Of a DNA stretch of 64,000 nucleotides, positions 17,644 through 26,800 are shown one piece after another. The notes beneath the pieces are model-generated. The model ran no database searches and was not told where the DNA came from. It saw only the letters and a program-made list of their open reading frames with translations. Position 1 is the first letter of the stretch, and each line of letters starts with the position of its first letter. Origin of the DNA: Endoryza foliicola (GTDB lineage Bacteria > Bacteroidota > Bacteroidia > Chitinophagales > Chitinophagaceae); NCBI GenBank assembly GCA_965226965.1, contig OZ245715.1, positions 806,001-870,000 on the forward strand. Direction: 5' to 3'. The position numbers were made by a program, and so were the translations under genes.

Positions 17644-18084
17644 ATGAAATGGATGTTGGCAATTTCTATTGGACTACTGATCGTTTTTTCAGCGAATGCA
17701 CAAGATTCGACTACCGTTTTGCGAGATCGATACAACAAAGAGGCCATTCTTCTAAGTTTTCCCTACTATTATAAAAATGATGTTCGGTTGCCTTTAAGAA
17801 AGCTTAAAGATGATCTGTTCATTTCTCCTAAGGCTTATATCGCATTTGAGCAGGGCTATAGAAGGTACAGAACAGGTAAAGTGCTAACATTTACAGCTTT
17901 GGCTGCCAATATTGTGTCCTTGGCTACAATTAACAGCAATCGTCAATTGTCTACTGGACTCCTCATTGGCACCGTGGTAACAAATATTGTAGGCATGCGT
18001 ATAAGTTTTGGTGGTAAACGCTTGATTGAAAAGGCTGTTTTCTTGAGAAACCGGGAGCTATTGTTTCCGGAGTCAAAACATTGA
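17644..18084 (+). CDS. Hypothetical secreted or membrane protein
   Basis: A 146-residue product from the ATG at 17644 (a GTG eight codons upstream would precede a poor extension). The first 20 residues, MKWMLAISIGLLIVFSANAQ, are a clear signal peptide with an ANAQ cleavage site. The middle is basic and aromatic (SFPYYYKNDVRLPLRKLKDDLF), and residues about 88-125 form one or two hydrophobic segments (LTFTALAANIVSLATI, TGLLIGTVVTNIVGMRISFGG). I do not recognise a family. It stands alone between a terminator and the leader of the outer-membrane barrel gene. Confidence 0.6.
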   Translation: MKWMLAISIGLLIVFSANAQDSTTVLRDRYNKEAILLSFPYYYKNDVRLPLRKLKDDLFISPKAYIAFEQGYRRYRTGKVLTFTALAANIVSLATINSNRQLSTGLLIGTVVTNIVGMRISFGGKRLIEKAVFLRNRELLFPESKH

Positions 18085-18237
18085 AATTAAGGCCTGCTTG
18101 AGGCGTCCACTTGTCCGTTTTAAATGCCTTTTAACCCAAAGGAAAGGTTAAAGGACAAAATTACTACGAAGACCTTACAAGTTTCTTAACCTTCCGGCGT
18201 CTAATACTGTCATAAGTAAGTTCCCCTAATCAATTTT

Positions 18238-21144
18238 ATGAGAAAAATCATTATTCTGTTGAGTGTGATGCTGTTAGGTGCAGCGCTCCCTGTTTTAGCC
18301 CAAACAAAAGTGACCGGATCGGTAAAAGGTAAGTTGATTGATTCTGTGAAGAAGGAATCAATGGCAGAGGCAACTGTTACCGTATATAATGCAAAAGATT
18401 CATCTGTTATTGGATATACCTTGGCAAATGCAAAGGGTGAATTTGAAATTAAGAATCTTGATCCGGGCATGTACCGTTTAACTGTCAGCTTTTCGGGATA
18501 CGACCCCTATTCAAAGAACTTCATGATCTCAAATGACTTTCCTACAGTAAACTTGAACAATATTTATATGGATCGCAAGGGTACTACCTTAGATGCTGTG
18601 GTGGTGGAAGGTCCTCCAATTCAGGTTAAGAAGGATACGGTTGAATTCAGAGCCAGTGCGTTTAAGGTAAAGCCAAATGCGAATGCTGAAGATATTTTAA
18701 AGAAACTGCCCGGAGTGCAAGTTGATAAAGACGGTAATGTAAAGGCTCAGGGCGAGGATGTTCAAAAAGTAATTGTAGATGGTAAAGAGTTTTTTGGAAC
18801 CGATCCTAAATTGGCGACTAAGAATATTACAGCAGATATGATCGAGTCGATTCAAGTATTTGATGACATGAGCGATCAAGCCAAGTTTACAAAAATTGAT
18901 GATGGAAGTAGAACAAAGACCATCAATATCAAATTGAAAAAAGACAAGAAAAAAGGATATTTTGGAAAGTTGGTTGCCGGAGGTGGTACCGACGATCGTT
19001 ATGAGAGCAGCTTGTCGTTTAATAAATTCAATGGCGATCAAAGAATTTCATTGTTGGCAGGTTCTAACAACTTAAACAAGCAAACCTTTTCTTTTTCAGA
19101 TATTGTTAGTTCAATGGGAGGTTTTGGGTCTCGCGGCGGTGGCGGCATGGGCGGTGGAGCCGGATTCGGTGGTGGCGGTGGATCTAATTTTGGGGTTAAC
19201 ACCGGAAATGGTATTAACACCAATACCAACGTAGGCTTAAACTTCACTGATAAGTACAAGAAAGTAGATTTAACCGGCAGCTATTTCTTTTCTAATAGTT
19301 TGAATAGAAACGAAAGAAGCAGTTATCGTCAAACCTTCTTCCCCAATGATAGTACTGCACAACAAACTTCAGAGAGTATTTCAAAGACGTTGAATCAAAA
19401 CCACCGTTTCAATTTGAGGTTGGAGTATTTTATGGATTCAAGCAACTCGTTATTGTATACTCCTAGTTTTACATTGCAGCATTCTACTGCAGATAGTCGC
19501 GATACTAGTTTTACCAATTCTGTGTCGCCAACAAAAACCTACCAAGCAATTACCGGTGTAACCAACAACCACACAGAAAGAGATGGTTATACGTTGAATA
19601 ATAATTTCTTGTTCCGCCATAAATTTAAAACGATAGGTAGAACTTTCACTCTAGGTTTGAACAGCTCAGTAGGCAATAGCGATGGTAGTGGTGAGAATTT
19701 TTCTCCTTATACTTTCTATAACAGCGATGGTACTATCAACCGTATTCGTCGTCAAGATCAAGTGAGCGAGCAAACAACAAAGTCGTTCAACAACGTTATC
19801 AGCGCGTCATACACTGAGCCTATCGCTAATAATAAGTTGTTGGAATTCAACTATGCGTATACCAACAATCACAATACCAGCGATCGTAAAGTGTACGATT
19901 ATGGTACGATCAGCGGTAAGTATGATTCTTTAAACTTGCAGCAAACCAACTATTTTGAAAATGATTTTGTGGCAAACAGAATTGGCGCAAATTTCAGAGT
20001 ACAGAACGCTAAGTATAACTATCAAATTGGTGGCGCAATGCAACAATCGAGTTTGTCGAGTAGAAGCGTAAGAGCCGCTACCGGGAAAGATACCACGCTT
20101 AAACAGAACTTCGTTAACTTCTTCCCAACTGCTAATTTCCAATACAGCTGGTCGAGAAGCAAAACGCTGAATATGCGTTACAACGGCCGTACCAATCAAC
20201 CGTCTGTATCTCAATTACAAGACGTTCCGGATGTAAGCAACCCTCTTCAAATTGTTACCGGTAATCCTTCATTGAAGCAAGAGTTTACCAACAACATCAA
20301 CTTGTCGTACCGTACATTCAACATGGCATCATTTAAGTTTTTGAATGTGAATTTGAGTGCCGGAAATACCAATAACAAGATTGTAAATAGTATTGATACA
20401 GTAAGTAAAGGGGTTCAATTGATTAGACCTGTGAACTTAGACGGCGCAATGAATGCCAACTCTTTTGTTACCTTGGGCTTACCATTGAAAGGGAAATTGA
20501 AAGGAAGTAATTTCAATTTCAACAACAGTATTCGCTATAACAAAGACGTGAGCTTGCTGTACAAACAAAAGAATATTACACAAACTTGGATCATTACGCA
20601 AACGGTTGGAATTAATCTCGATATCAAACAGAAATTGAATTTAGGATTGAATGCTAGTTTAGCATACAATAAGGTGAATTATTCAGTAGCAACGAGTAGC
20701 AACCTCAATCAGAAATACTATACGCAAACCTACTCTGCGGATGTGAGTTATTTGGGATTGAAGAATTGGGTGTTTTCGAGTGATTTCGACTATTATGTAA
20801 ATACGGGTCGTGGAGCAGGGTTTAACCAAACCATTCCTTTGTGGAATGCGAGCATCGCGCATCAATTGTTTAAGAAGAAAAATGGTGAGTTGAAATTGTC
20901 TGTAAACGACTTATTGAATCAGAACCAATCAATTTCAAGAAGTGTAGGTGATAACTATATCCAAGATACCCGTCAATTGGTGTTAAAGCGCTATTTCTTG
21001 CTAACCTTCACATACAATTTGAGCAAGGGTCAGCGCCAGCAGTCTGGAATGCCTAATTTACCGCCAGGCGTTGAACGTCAAATCAACCGTCAGTTCAGAA
21101 CAGGTGGAGGCGGGATGATGCCCGGCCCCAACGGAGGTCAATAA
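18238..21144 (+). CDS. Outer-membrane beta-barrel protein with carboxypeptidase-regulatory and plug domains (TonB-receptor type)
   Basis: A 968-residue protein with signal peptide 1-22 (ending PVLAQ). Residues about 27-110 are a carboxypeptidase-regulatory-like beta sandwich (KGKLIDSVKKESMAEATVTVYNAKDS, NLDPGMYRLTVSFSGYDPYSK). A plug-like domain follows (about 115-215: DILKKLPGVQVDKDGNVKAQGEDVQKVIVDGKEFFGTDPKLATKN). The rest is a long barrel of alternating strands. A glycine-rich loop near residues 295-320 and a Gly/Pro-rich tail after 940 stand out. It resembles the outer-membrane beta-barrel family of Bacteroidota related to TonB-dependent receptors; no SusD partner is adjacent, so it is probably not a classical glycan-uptake pair. 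The ligand is unknown. Confidence 0.85.
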   Translation: MRKIIILLSVMLLGAALPVLAQTKVTGSVKGKLIDSVKKESMAEATVTVYNAKDSSVIGYTLANAKGEFEIKNLDPGMYRLTVSFSGYDPYSKNFMISNDFPTVNLNNIYMDRKGTTLDAVVVEGPPIQVKKDTVEFRASAFKVKPNANAEDILKKLPGVQVDKDGNVKAQGEDVQKVIVDGKEFFGTDPKLATKNITADMIESIQVFDDMSDQAKFTKIDDGSRTKTINIKLKKDKKKGYFGKLVAGGGTDDRYESSLSFNKFNGDQRISLLAGSNNLNKQTFSFSDIVSSMGGFGSRGGGGMGGGAGFGGGGGSNFGVNTGNGINTNTNVGLNFTDKYKKVDLTGSYFFSNSLNRNERSSYRQTFFPNDSTAQQTSESISKTLNQNHRFNLRLEYFMDSSNSLLYTPSFTLQHSTADSRDTSFTNSVSPTKTYQAITGVTNNHTERDGYTLNNNFLFRHKFKTIGRTFTLGLNSSVGNSDGSGENFSPYTFYNSDGTINRIRRQDQVSEQTTKSFNNVISASYTEPIANNKLLEFNYAYTNNHNTSDRKVYDYGTISGKYDSLNLQQTNYFENDFVANRIGANFRVQNAKYNYQIGGAMQQSSLSSRSVRAATGKDTTLKQNFVNFFPTANFQYSWSRSKTLNMRYNGRTNQPSVSQLQDVPDVSNPLQIVTGNPSLKQEFTNNINLSYRTFNMASFKFLNVNLSAGNTNNKIVNSIDTVSKGVQLIRPVNLDGAMNANSFVTLGLPLKGKLKGSNFNFNNSIRYNKDVSLLYKQKNITQTWIITQTVGINLDIKQKLNLGLNASLAYNKVNYSVATSSNLNQKYYTQTYSADVSYLGLKNWVFSSDFDYYVNTGRGAGFNQTIPLWNASIAHQLFKKKNGELKLSVNDLLNQNQSISRSVGDNYIQDTRQLVLKRYFLLTFTYNLSKGQRQQSGMPNLPPGVERQINRQFRTGGGGMMPGPNGGQ

Positions 21145-21168
21145 CAGATCGCTACATAAAGCGAGTGA

Positions 21169-21210
21169 GTCCCTTCAGATAGACTTAGGTCTATTTGAAG
21201 GGATTTTCTT
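21169..21210 (+). terminator. Rho-independent terminator after the outer-membrane barrel gene
   Basis: TCCCTTCAGATAGAC (21170-21184), loop TTAG, GTCTATTTGAAGGGA (21189-21203), then TTTTCTT. Fifteen pairs with one wobble, in plus orientation. Confidence 0.85.
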
Positions 21211-21211
21211 A

Positions 21212-21241
21212 TAAAAAAATCCCCCGGATTGCTCCAGGGGA
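21212..21241 (-). terminator. Rho-independent terminator in minus orientation
   Basis: On the minus strand TCCCCTGGA (21241-21233), loop GCAA, TCCGGGGGA (21228-21220), then seven T (21219-21213). The central pair is G-U only in the minus transcript (it would be C-A in the plus), and the T tract is on the minus strand. It therefore implies transcription from the right through 21300-21540, where a small gene is proposed. Confidence 0.75.
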
Positions 21242-21306
21242 CTAGCACTAACGTATTTGGTTTCAGAGGTAAGTGCTATAAATTTAACTATTTGATATTC
21301 AGGCTA

Positions 21307-21471
21307 TTAATGCTTGCCGTAGCGATTCTCGCTTGTAGCAAAAGGGGAGTTCCCCAAAACAACAACAGCTAATAAAGATTTGAAAAAGCTCATCAGATTT
21401 GATGATGGGCGATAGATACCCTTGTAGATTTTGGTACGGTGGGTATCGTAATACATTGGATTCTTTGACAT
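21307..21471 (-). CDS. Candidate small membrane protein, 54 residues
   Basis: An ATG at 21471 on the minus strand opens a 54-codon frame ending in TAA-TAG tandem stops. The peptide has a basic Tyr-rich N-terminal part (MSKNPMYYDTHRTKIYKGIY, residues 1-20) and one hydrophobic segment (SFFKSLLAVVVLG, residues 28-40). I prefer it over a longer 94-residue frame in another register (21299-21583) because the latter starts upstream of the apparent transcription start. Support for a real unit is positional: a TTTG-N19-TATCTTTA promoter at 21544-21574 before it and a minus-strand terminator about 65 bases after it. It resembles no family I know. Confidence 0.5.
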   Translation of the reverse strand: MSKNPMYYDTHRTKIYKGIYRPSSNLMSFFKSLLAVVVLGNSPFATSENRYGKH

Positions 21472-21543
21472 TGATTCTGGTTTTTAGAGGATTATTAGTA
21501 TAACAAACAATACACAACGCCGGAATTGCTTGTTTATTGTTCT

Positions 21544-21574
21544 TAAAGATACTGAGTATTTTTCCTATTGCAAA
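21544..21574 (-). promoter_or_regulatory. Promoter for the small minus-strand gene
   Basis: Minus strand: TTTG (21574-21571), 19-base spacer, TATCTTTA (21551-21544), a seven-of-eight match at the spacing of Bacteroidota promoters. It overlaps a divergent plus-strand promoter. Confidence 0.45.
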
Positions 21575-21598
21575 GCCTGGCACAATTTTATAGTTTTA
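21568..21598 (+). promoter_or_regulatory. Promoter for the secreted protein gene at 21615
   Basis: TTG (21568-21570), 20-base spacer, TAGTTTTA (21591-21598). The start codon follows 16 bases later. Its -33 part overlaps the -33 part of the minus-strand promoter, so the two genes may be divergently and competitively transcribed. Confidence 0.4.
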
Positions 21599-21614
21599 TT
21601 ATAAATCCCGTGTC

Positions 21615-22163
21615 ATGAGAAACCTATCCATTCTGGCTATGTGCCTGTTGGTTATGAGTACGCATGCGCAAAGTGTGTTTACCAATCAAACCAATGCTGC
21701 CCTTCAAAAGGTCATTGCCGATTATCCCAATCGATTTAAGAATATTATTGGTACAGCAACGGGGAATTCTTCACAGGAATACAATTCTACTATAAGAGTT
21801 CAAGGTGGCGGTCCTGCCTATGTGCAATTAAAGAGCGCCAACAATGGAGGTGCCTATAGTTGGCGAAGCGAACTCTATCAAAATGAATCATTTGTAGAAT
21901 GCTCGCAACAATTAAAGCAAGTTTTTCAGCATATCAAGAATACGATTATAAGAATTGAGGGATATCCACCCTTTATCTTAAGTGGGGTGTATGATTCGCC
22001 GAGCTCAGACAAAGTTAATTTTATGCTTCCTTTTCAATTGCTACCCAATACCAATGGGTTTCAGCAATTAAAAGTTGATTTATTAATGGAACATAGCTCC
22101 GGAGTTTGGAAGCTCTGGCTACGGGTGTATGATGGCCAAACTATTGATATAGCTAGTAATTAA
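21615..22163 (+). CDS. Hypothetical secreted protein
   Basis: A 182-residue product with a signal peptide (MRNLSILAMCLLVMSTHAQ, cleavage after HAQ). The mature part is rich in Asn, Gln and Ser and looks like a single alpha/beta domain: FTNQTNAALQKVIADYPNRFKNIIG, then GGGPAYVQL, and a C-terminal LLMEHSSGVWKLWLRVYDG. There is one Cys (VECSQQL) and no catalytic motif I recognise. Related small exported proteins of unknown function are common in Chitinophagaceae. It is a single-gene unit between a divergent promoter pair and a bidirectional terminator. Confidence 0.65.
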   Translation: MRNLSILAMCLLVMSTHAQSVFTNQTNAALQKVIADYPNRFKNIIGTATGNSSQEYNSTIRVQGGGPAYVQLKSANNGGAYSWRSELYQNESFVECSQQLKQVFQHIKNTIIRIEGYPPFILSGVYDSPSSDKVNFMLPFQLLPNTNGFQQLKVDLLMEHSSGVWKLWLRVYDGQTIDIASN

Positions 22164-22170
22164 TATAGAA

Positions 22171-22196
22171 AAGTCCCGCTACTGCGGGACTTTTTG
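22171..22196. terminator. Bidirectional terminator between convergent genes
   Basis: AGTCCCGC (22172-22179), loop TACT, GCGGGACT (22184-22191), flanked by A-rich and T-rich tracts on both strands. It separates the plus-strand gene ending at 22163 from the minus-strand gene ending at 22227. Confidence 0.85.
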
Positions 22197-22226
22197 ATGG
22201 TAGAAAGAGAAAGCTACAAATTAAGC

Positions 22227-23492
22227 TTATTGAAGAATCACTTTTTGTGATTGAATCTTTTCGTCTACTGAAATAGCCATTACATAGTTTCCGGCTTGTA
22301 CGGAGGCTGGTTTGCTGTAACTGATGTTATTGTTTCCTTCAGTTAAATGAATGGTTTGTTTGCTGATAACTCTTCCAAACATATCCACTACTTGCAATTG
22401 TGTACTTTGGGTTTTTGAAGCATTTACAGAAACAGTAGCACTGCTAGTAATTAAAGAAGGATATACTTTCAATACATTAGTTTTCTGTTCTTCACTGCGA
22501 ATTACAATTACATTGCTATACTCGATAAATCCGTTTGTGTTGATCACTTTAAGTCTGTAGTAGCTGGTTCCGCTGAAATGGTTGTCCATAAATTTGATGC
22601 TTACAGTACGGGGATCTTTTTCAACCCACATTTCTCCAATACTATTGAATTTGTTTGCGCTAACAGCCTTTTCAACAATGATCGTTTCAATGGTAGTGTT
22701 TGCAACCAAGTCCCATCCAAGTTCTACACTTGCACTTTTCTTTGTTGCCTTGAAATTTTGTAGGTCTCTAATTGGAAGTGTAGAGAAAGAATAGTTCATT
22801 CTTTGGAAGTACAAACTAGCATAACGAGGAGTGCTAGAACCGATCAGGTTGTTCGAACCTACACGGTAGGTGATTGAACTTACATTCGTACCTAATACCG
22901 TGTAACGAATATCTTGAGCAGTATCAACAGAAGAACCAACCATTACACCGGTAGTGTTGGTAGCAGTATAAGCTGTTCCTTGAGTAGTAATCGCCAAAGC
23001 TTTACCAACAGTGTTGTAGTCAATTAATCCGGTTCCCATATCAATCATGTTAAACTCATACAATTTCAACAGGTTGCCGGCACCACCGGTCGCTCCATCA
23101 ATATCGAGCGCAGTAGTATTAACTTTCGATTGAATGGCAACATTATTTGTACCTGCTTGTACAAAAGTGATCAAGAACTCTACATAACCACTTCCTAAAA
23201 TTGCTGGAACTCTATATTCAGGTTGAAACGCATCGCCAAAACCATCGGCGGTTCTATCGATATTAGTCATTGTAAAACCACCTGTCATATTGGTAATTTT
23301 AACTAAAGCATCAACTCCTGTTTTAACACTGGGGAATCTGTAAACGGCGTTTACTTTAAGGTTCTGGCCACTTTCGAGGCTGGGGTTTTTGAATACATAA
23401 TCAGCTTGTGCTGATGCAGAAACGCTTACAAAGAAGCAGGCAATAGCCATAAATGCGTTAACAAGGGTACCATTCGTTTTCATAAAATTCAT
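22227..23492 (-). CDS. Secreted protein with type IX secretion C-terminal sorting domain
   Basis: A 421-residue protein. An N-terminal signal peptide (through SVSASAQ, about residue 28) is followed by a beta-rich N-terminal domain (30-235; VFKNPSLESGQNLKVNAVYRFPSV onward), a fibronectin-like segment (about 240-330, LQNFKATKKSASVELGWDL ... SGTSYYRLKVINTNGFIEYSNVI) and a typical T9SS type A tail (338-421): LKVYPSLITSSATVSV, LQVVDMFGRVISKQTIHLTEGNNNISY, LQAGNYVMAI-like end and a basic QSQKVILQ terminus. It should be exported across the outer membrane by the type IX system and anchored or released there. The N-terminal domain is not one I can name; a surface adhesin or structural role is a guess. 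Confidence 0.85.
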   Translation of the reverse strand: MNFMKTNGTLVNAFMAIACFFVSVSASAQADYVFKNPSLESGQNLKVNAVYRFPSVKTGVDALVKITNMTGGFTMTNIDRTADGFGDAFQPEYRVPAILGSGYVEFLITFVQAGTNNVAIQSKVNTTALDIDGATGGAGNLLKLYEFNMIDMGTGLIDYNTVGKALAITTQGTAYTATNTTGVMVGSSVDTAQDIRYTVLGTNVSSITYRVGSNNLIGSSTPRYASLYFQRMNYSFSTLPIRDLQNFKATKKSASVELGWDLVANTTIETIIVEKAVSANKFNSIGEMWVEKDPRTVSIKFMDNHFSGTSYYRLKVINTNGFIEYSNVIVIRSEEQKTNVLKVYPSLITSSATVSVNASKTQSTQLQVVDMFGRVISKQTIHLTEGNNNISYSKPASVQAGNYVMAISVDEKIQSQKVILQ

Positions 23493-23815
23493 TTCTAAAG
23501 GGTAATCGAAAAAATGTACGAATGGTTTTTCTGGACTAATTGGTAGGTTATTTCGTGAGGATGTGTTGGATTGTTAAGTGTTTGTTCTTATGAACTACGG
23601 TGTAAACATATAATCCAATTTCAGTAAATGCAAGCATTTTGCAGTTTTCCGCATATCGTAGATCTACGAATTTGGCAGTATTAATACTGCAAATCAAGGA
23701 TTTAGAGGTTCAGTTTTGTTCAAAAAAAATTTGAAAAAATTCGCTGAAAACTCAATTTCAGCCTGAGTTTGGGTCAGTTTAGAAGGTGAATTTGGCTTTG
23801 TAAACGGTAAGTAAA
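23493..23815. other. Intergenic region without a gene
   Basis: A 323-base gap, A+T-rich, upstream of the type IX cargo gene and downstream of the hybrid kinase gene (both minus). I find no reading frame or RNA gene. On the minus strand TATGTTTA near 23600 resembles a -7 element about 100 bases before the cargo gene, with only a weak -33 match. Confidence 0.4.
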
Positions 23816-26800
23816 CTAAACGAGGAGCATCGATTTTTTAAGCACTGCTTCTATTTCATCGATTTTGAATGGTTTGGTTACATAGTCGTTCATACCTGCC
23901 GCGATACACTTTTCTCGATCTCCCTGCATGGCATCTGCCGTAAGGGCAATAATGGGGAGGGTTCTGTATTGTTCGCCCATTTTTCTAATATGTCGGGTGG
24001 CGGTGTAACCGTCCATTTCAGGCATGTTTACGTCCATAAAAATCAATACCGGATCAATATGAGGAAGCATATCGATGGCTTGTTTTCCGTCGTTGGCCTT
24101 AATAATATCGAAGCCCATCTTTCTTAGAACTTCGGTAATAAGCATCATATTGATCGGATCGTCTTCGACAACCATAATCGTCGCAGCTTCGGTTATCTTT
24201 TCGATTACAGGCGTCTCTTTATCAGAGCTTTCCGCAACATTGGTGCCGGCACTGATAGCAAAGAGTAGACTGTACATTTCATACAGTTTAACCGGCTTGC
24301 TTAGTATATTATATATTCCTGCTTTTTCAGCTTCGTTCTGATACAAGGTCTTTTCCATGTTCGACAACATGATGCAGGTAGGAATACCTGATATGCTATT
24401 CTGACTCTGCAAACTGCGAATGAACTCAATGCCGGTTACTCCCGACAAATGTTGATCACAGATAATGAGTTGAGGTGCATGAATGCTGCCTTTTACTTTA
24501 TCGAGGTAGATCATTGCCTCTTGTGCAGAAGCGGCTAATACAGGGCCAATGTTTACAAATGAAAGGGTTTTCTTGATCCATTTTCGATTACTTGCATTGT
24601 CGTCGATAATAAGCACTCGTTTCAATGGAATTGAATCACCCAAAACCCAATGAGGATTAGCATTGACTACTTCTAAGGTAAGCGCTAAACTGAAGCGACT
24701 TCCTTCTCCTAAATTGCTAGTTACGCTTAAATCGCCGTGCATAAGCTCGGCCAAGTTTTTTGAAATGGTTAACCCAAGACCTGTTCCGCCAAATTTCCGA
24801 GTGGTGGATGAGTCGGCTTGTGTAAAGCTTTCAAAAACTTTATTCAGTTTTTCCTTTGAGATTCCGATTCCGGAATCACGAACGGCAATGGTAATATCTA
24901 CAAATTGACGGTTTGATTTTTCATACAGATCGCTATTCATTTCAACACTTACTTCAATTTCTCCTTTTTGCGTAAACTTAATCGCATTACCGAGCAAGTT
25001 CACCAAAATCTGTCTGATACGAATGGGGTCTCCTTTTAGAGTTGAAGGCAAACGCGGATCGATGTAGCAGATCATTTCCAGATTTTTCTCATAGGATTTA
25101 ACGGTAAGAAGATCAACCGCATCCTCAACCAATTCATCTAGTCTGAAGTCAACATCATCAATCAAGAGTTTTCCGGCTTCAATTTTTGAGAAGTCTAAGA
25201 TATCATTAATAATATTCAGTAATCCGTAAGCCGATTTCTTTACGTTTTCGAGATAATCTCTTTGAGATCGTTGTAGTTCTGTGGTAAGCACGAGGTCTGT
25301 AAATCCGATGATACCATTCATCGGTGTTCTCAATTCATGGCTCATGTTGGCCATGAATTCACTTTTTGCTCGGCTGGCTGTTTCTGCCGCATCTTTAGCA
25401 ATCATCAATTCTTCTTCCATTTGAATTCTTTCTACAGCAGCTCCAACGGTTGTTGCGAAAGACTGTAGAATAGAGAACTCACTTAAGCTCCATTCGCGCT
25501 CTTGGTACCACTGACAAAAGTCAACAAAACCCCACAGTTCTTTTCTTACGAAAATGGGCACCACCATTATAGACTCGGCTTTCTCATGGAAAAGCTTGCA
25601 TTTAAACAAGTCGGCCGACAAATCATTCTTTGTAGCATGGAATAGTTCTTCTTCTTTAAGTTTGGTGAGTAGCGATTTCAATTTAGATAATGCAATTGGC
25701 TCCAAAGAGCAAGAACCGTCGTCTTCACCCATCCAATGTGTTACGGGCACAGCTTCTTCAATGCCCGTATTTGATTTGTTTATCTGGAATACTTTTACAC
25801 TGTTTACTTTGATCTTGTTTCCGATCAATTGAATGGCTTCGGTTAGTGCCTCAATTAATTGACTATTACTTACCAATTGGTGAGTAGCTTCTGTAACTGC
25901 TTGCAACAAAAGATCTTTTTGTTGCAAATGCGCTTCAACACGTTTCATTTCGGTGATGTTGTGCGCAAAACCTAATACTCCCCAAACATATCCATCCGCA
26001 TCTTTCAATGGAATTTTTACGGTACTGAATATTTGTTCTTTTCCGTGATATTGATTTGGTTCTTCTTGTATATGTTTTGTCTTTCCGCTCTGAATTACTT
26101 CATTATCATCTTCCCAAAATCCTCTAATCCCTTTTTCTTGATTTCCTTTCACGATGTCTACTTCAAAACCAACTTCGATATCTGTTTTACCCACAAAATC
26201 TTTGGGATGCATATTGGCACCGGCCGCGAAGGCTTGGTTAACAAGTAGGTATCGATGAGAGCGGTCTTTGATAAAGATCCAATCAGGAGTGGAATCAATT
26301 ACTGTTCGCAAGAGCTCTTCTGATTGTTTCACTTCAGAGAGCAATTGCTCGCGTTCAGATTCTGCTTGTTTGCGTTCTGTGATATTTCTGGAAGTACAAA
26401 TAAGCTTTGATACGGTTCCGTTTTCTTTTACCGGCTTCATGATGGTTTCTAACCAAATATAGTCACCGTCTTTTTTCCGAATGCGGTAACGAATGGTGAG
26501 ATTTTCAGCTGATTCCAATGGGTTGGTTTCTTCTGTGGAGCTAAATTTGAAAACATCGTCACTATGTACATAGTCGATGATGTTTTTTCCCTCTACTTCT
26601 TCTCGTTCATAGCCCAAGGTTCTGGAAACAGAAGGAGAGATATAAAGCATCCTGCCGTCAAGAGTTGTTTCTGTAATAATGTCTTCCGAATGTTCTGCAA
26701 GAAGCCTGAATTGTTGTTCGCTGTGAAGCAATGCTTGCTCTGCAAGCTTTTGGTCGCTTATATCTTGAACAATTCCAAAAGCATTATAATCAGCAATTAC

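Noticed and set aside
18120..18155. Inverted repeat (CTTTTAACC / GGTTAAAGG) before the outer-membrane barrel gene, considered as a terminator
   Set aside because: One bulge, a long loop and no T tract follow it; it may be a leader hairpin but the evidence is too thin.
21299..21583. A 94-codon minus-strand frame overlapping the proposed small gene
   Set aside because: Its start is upstream of the predicted transcript start near 21537 and its peptide has no domain or signal; the 54-codon frame in another register fits promoter and terminator better.
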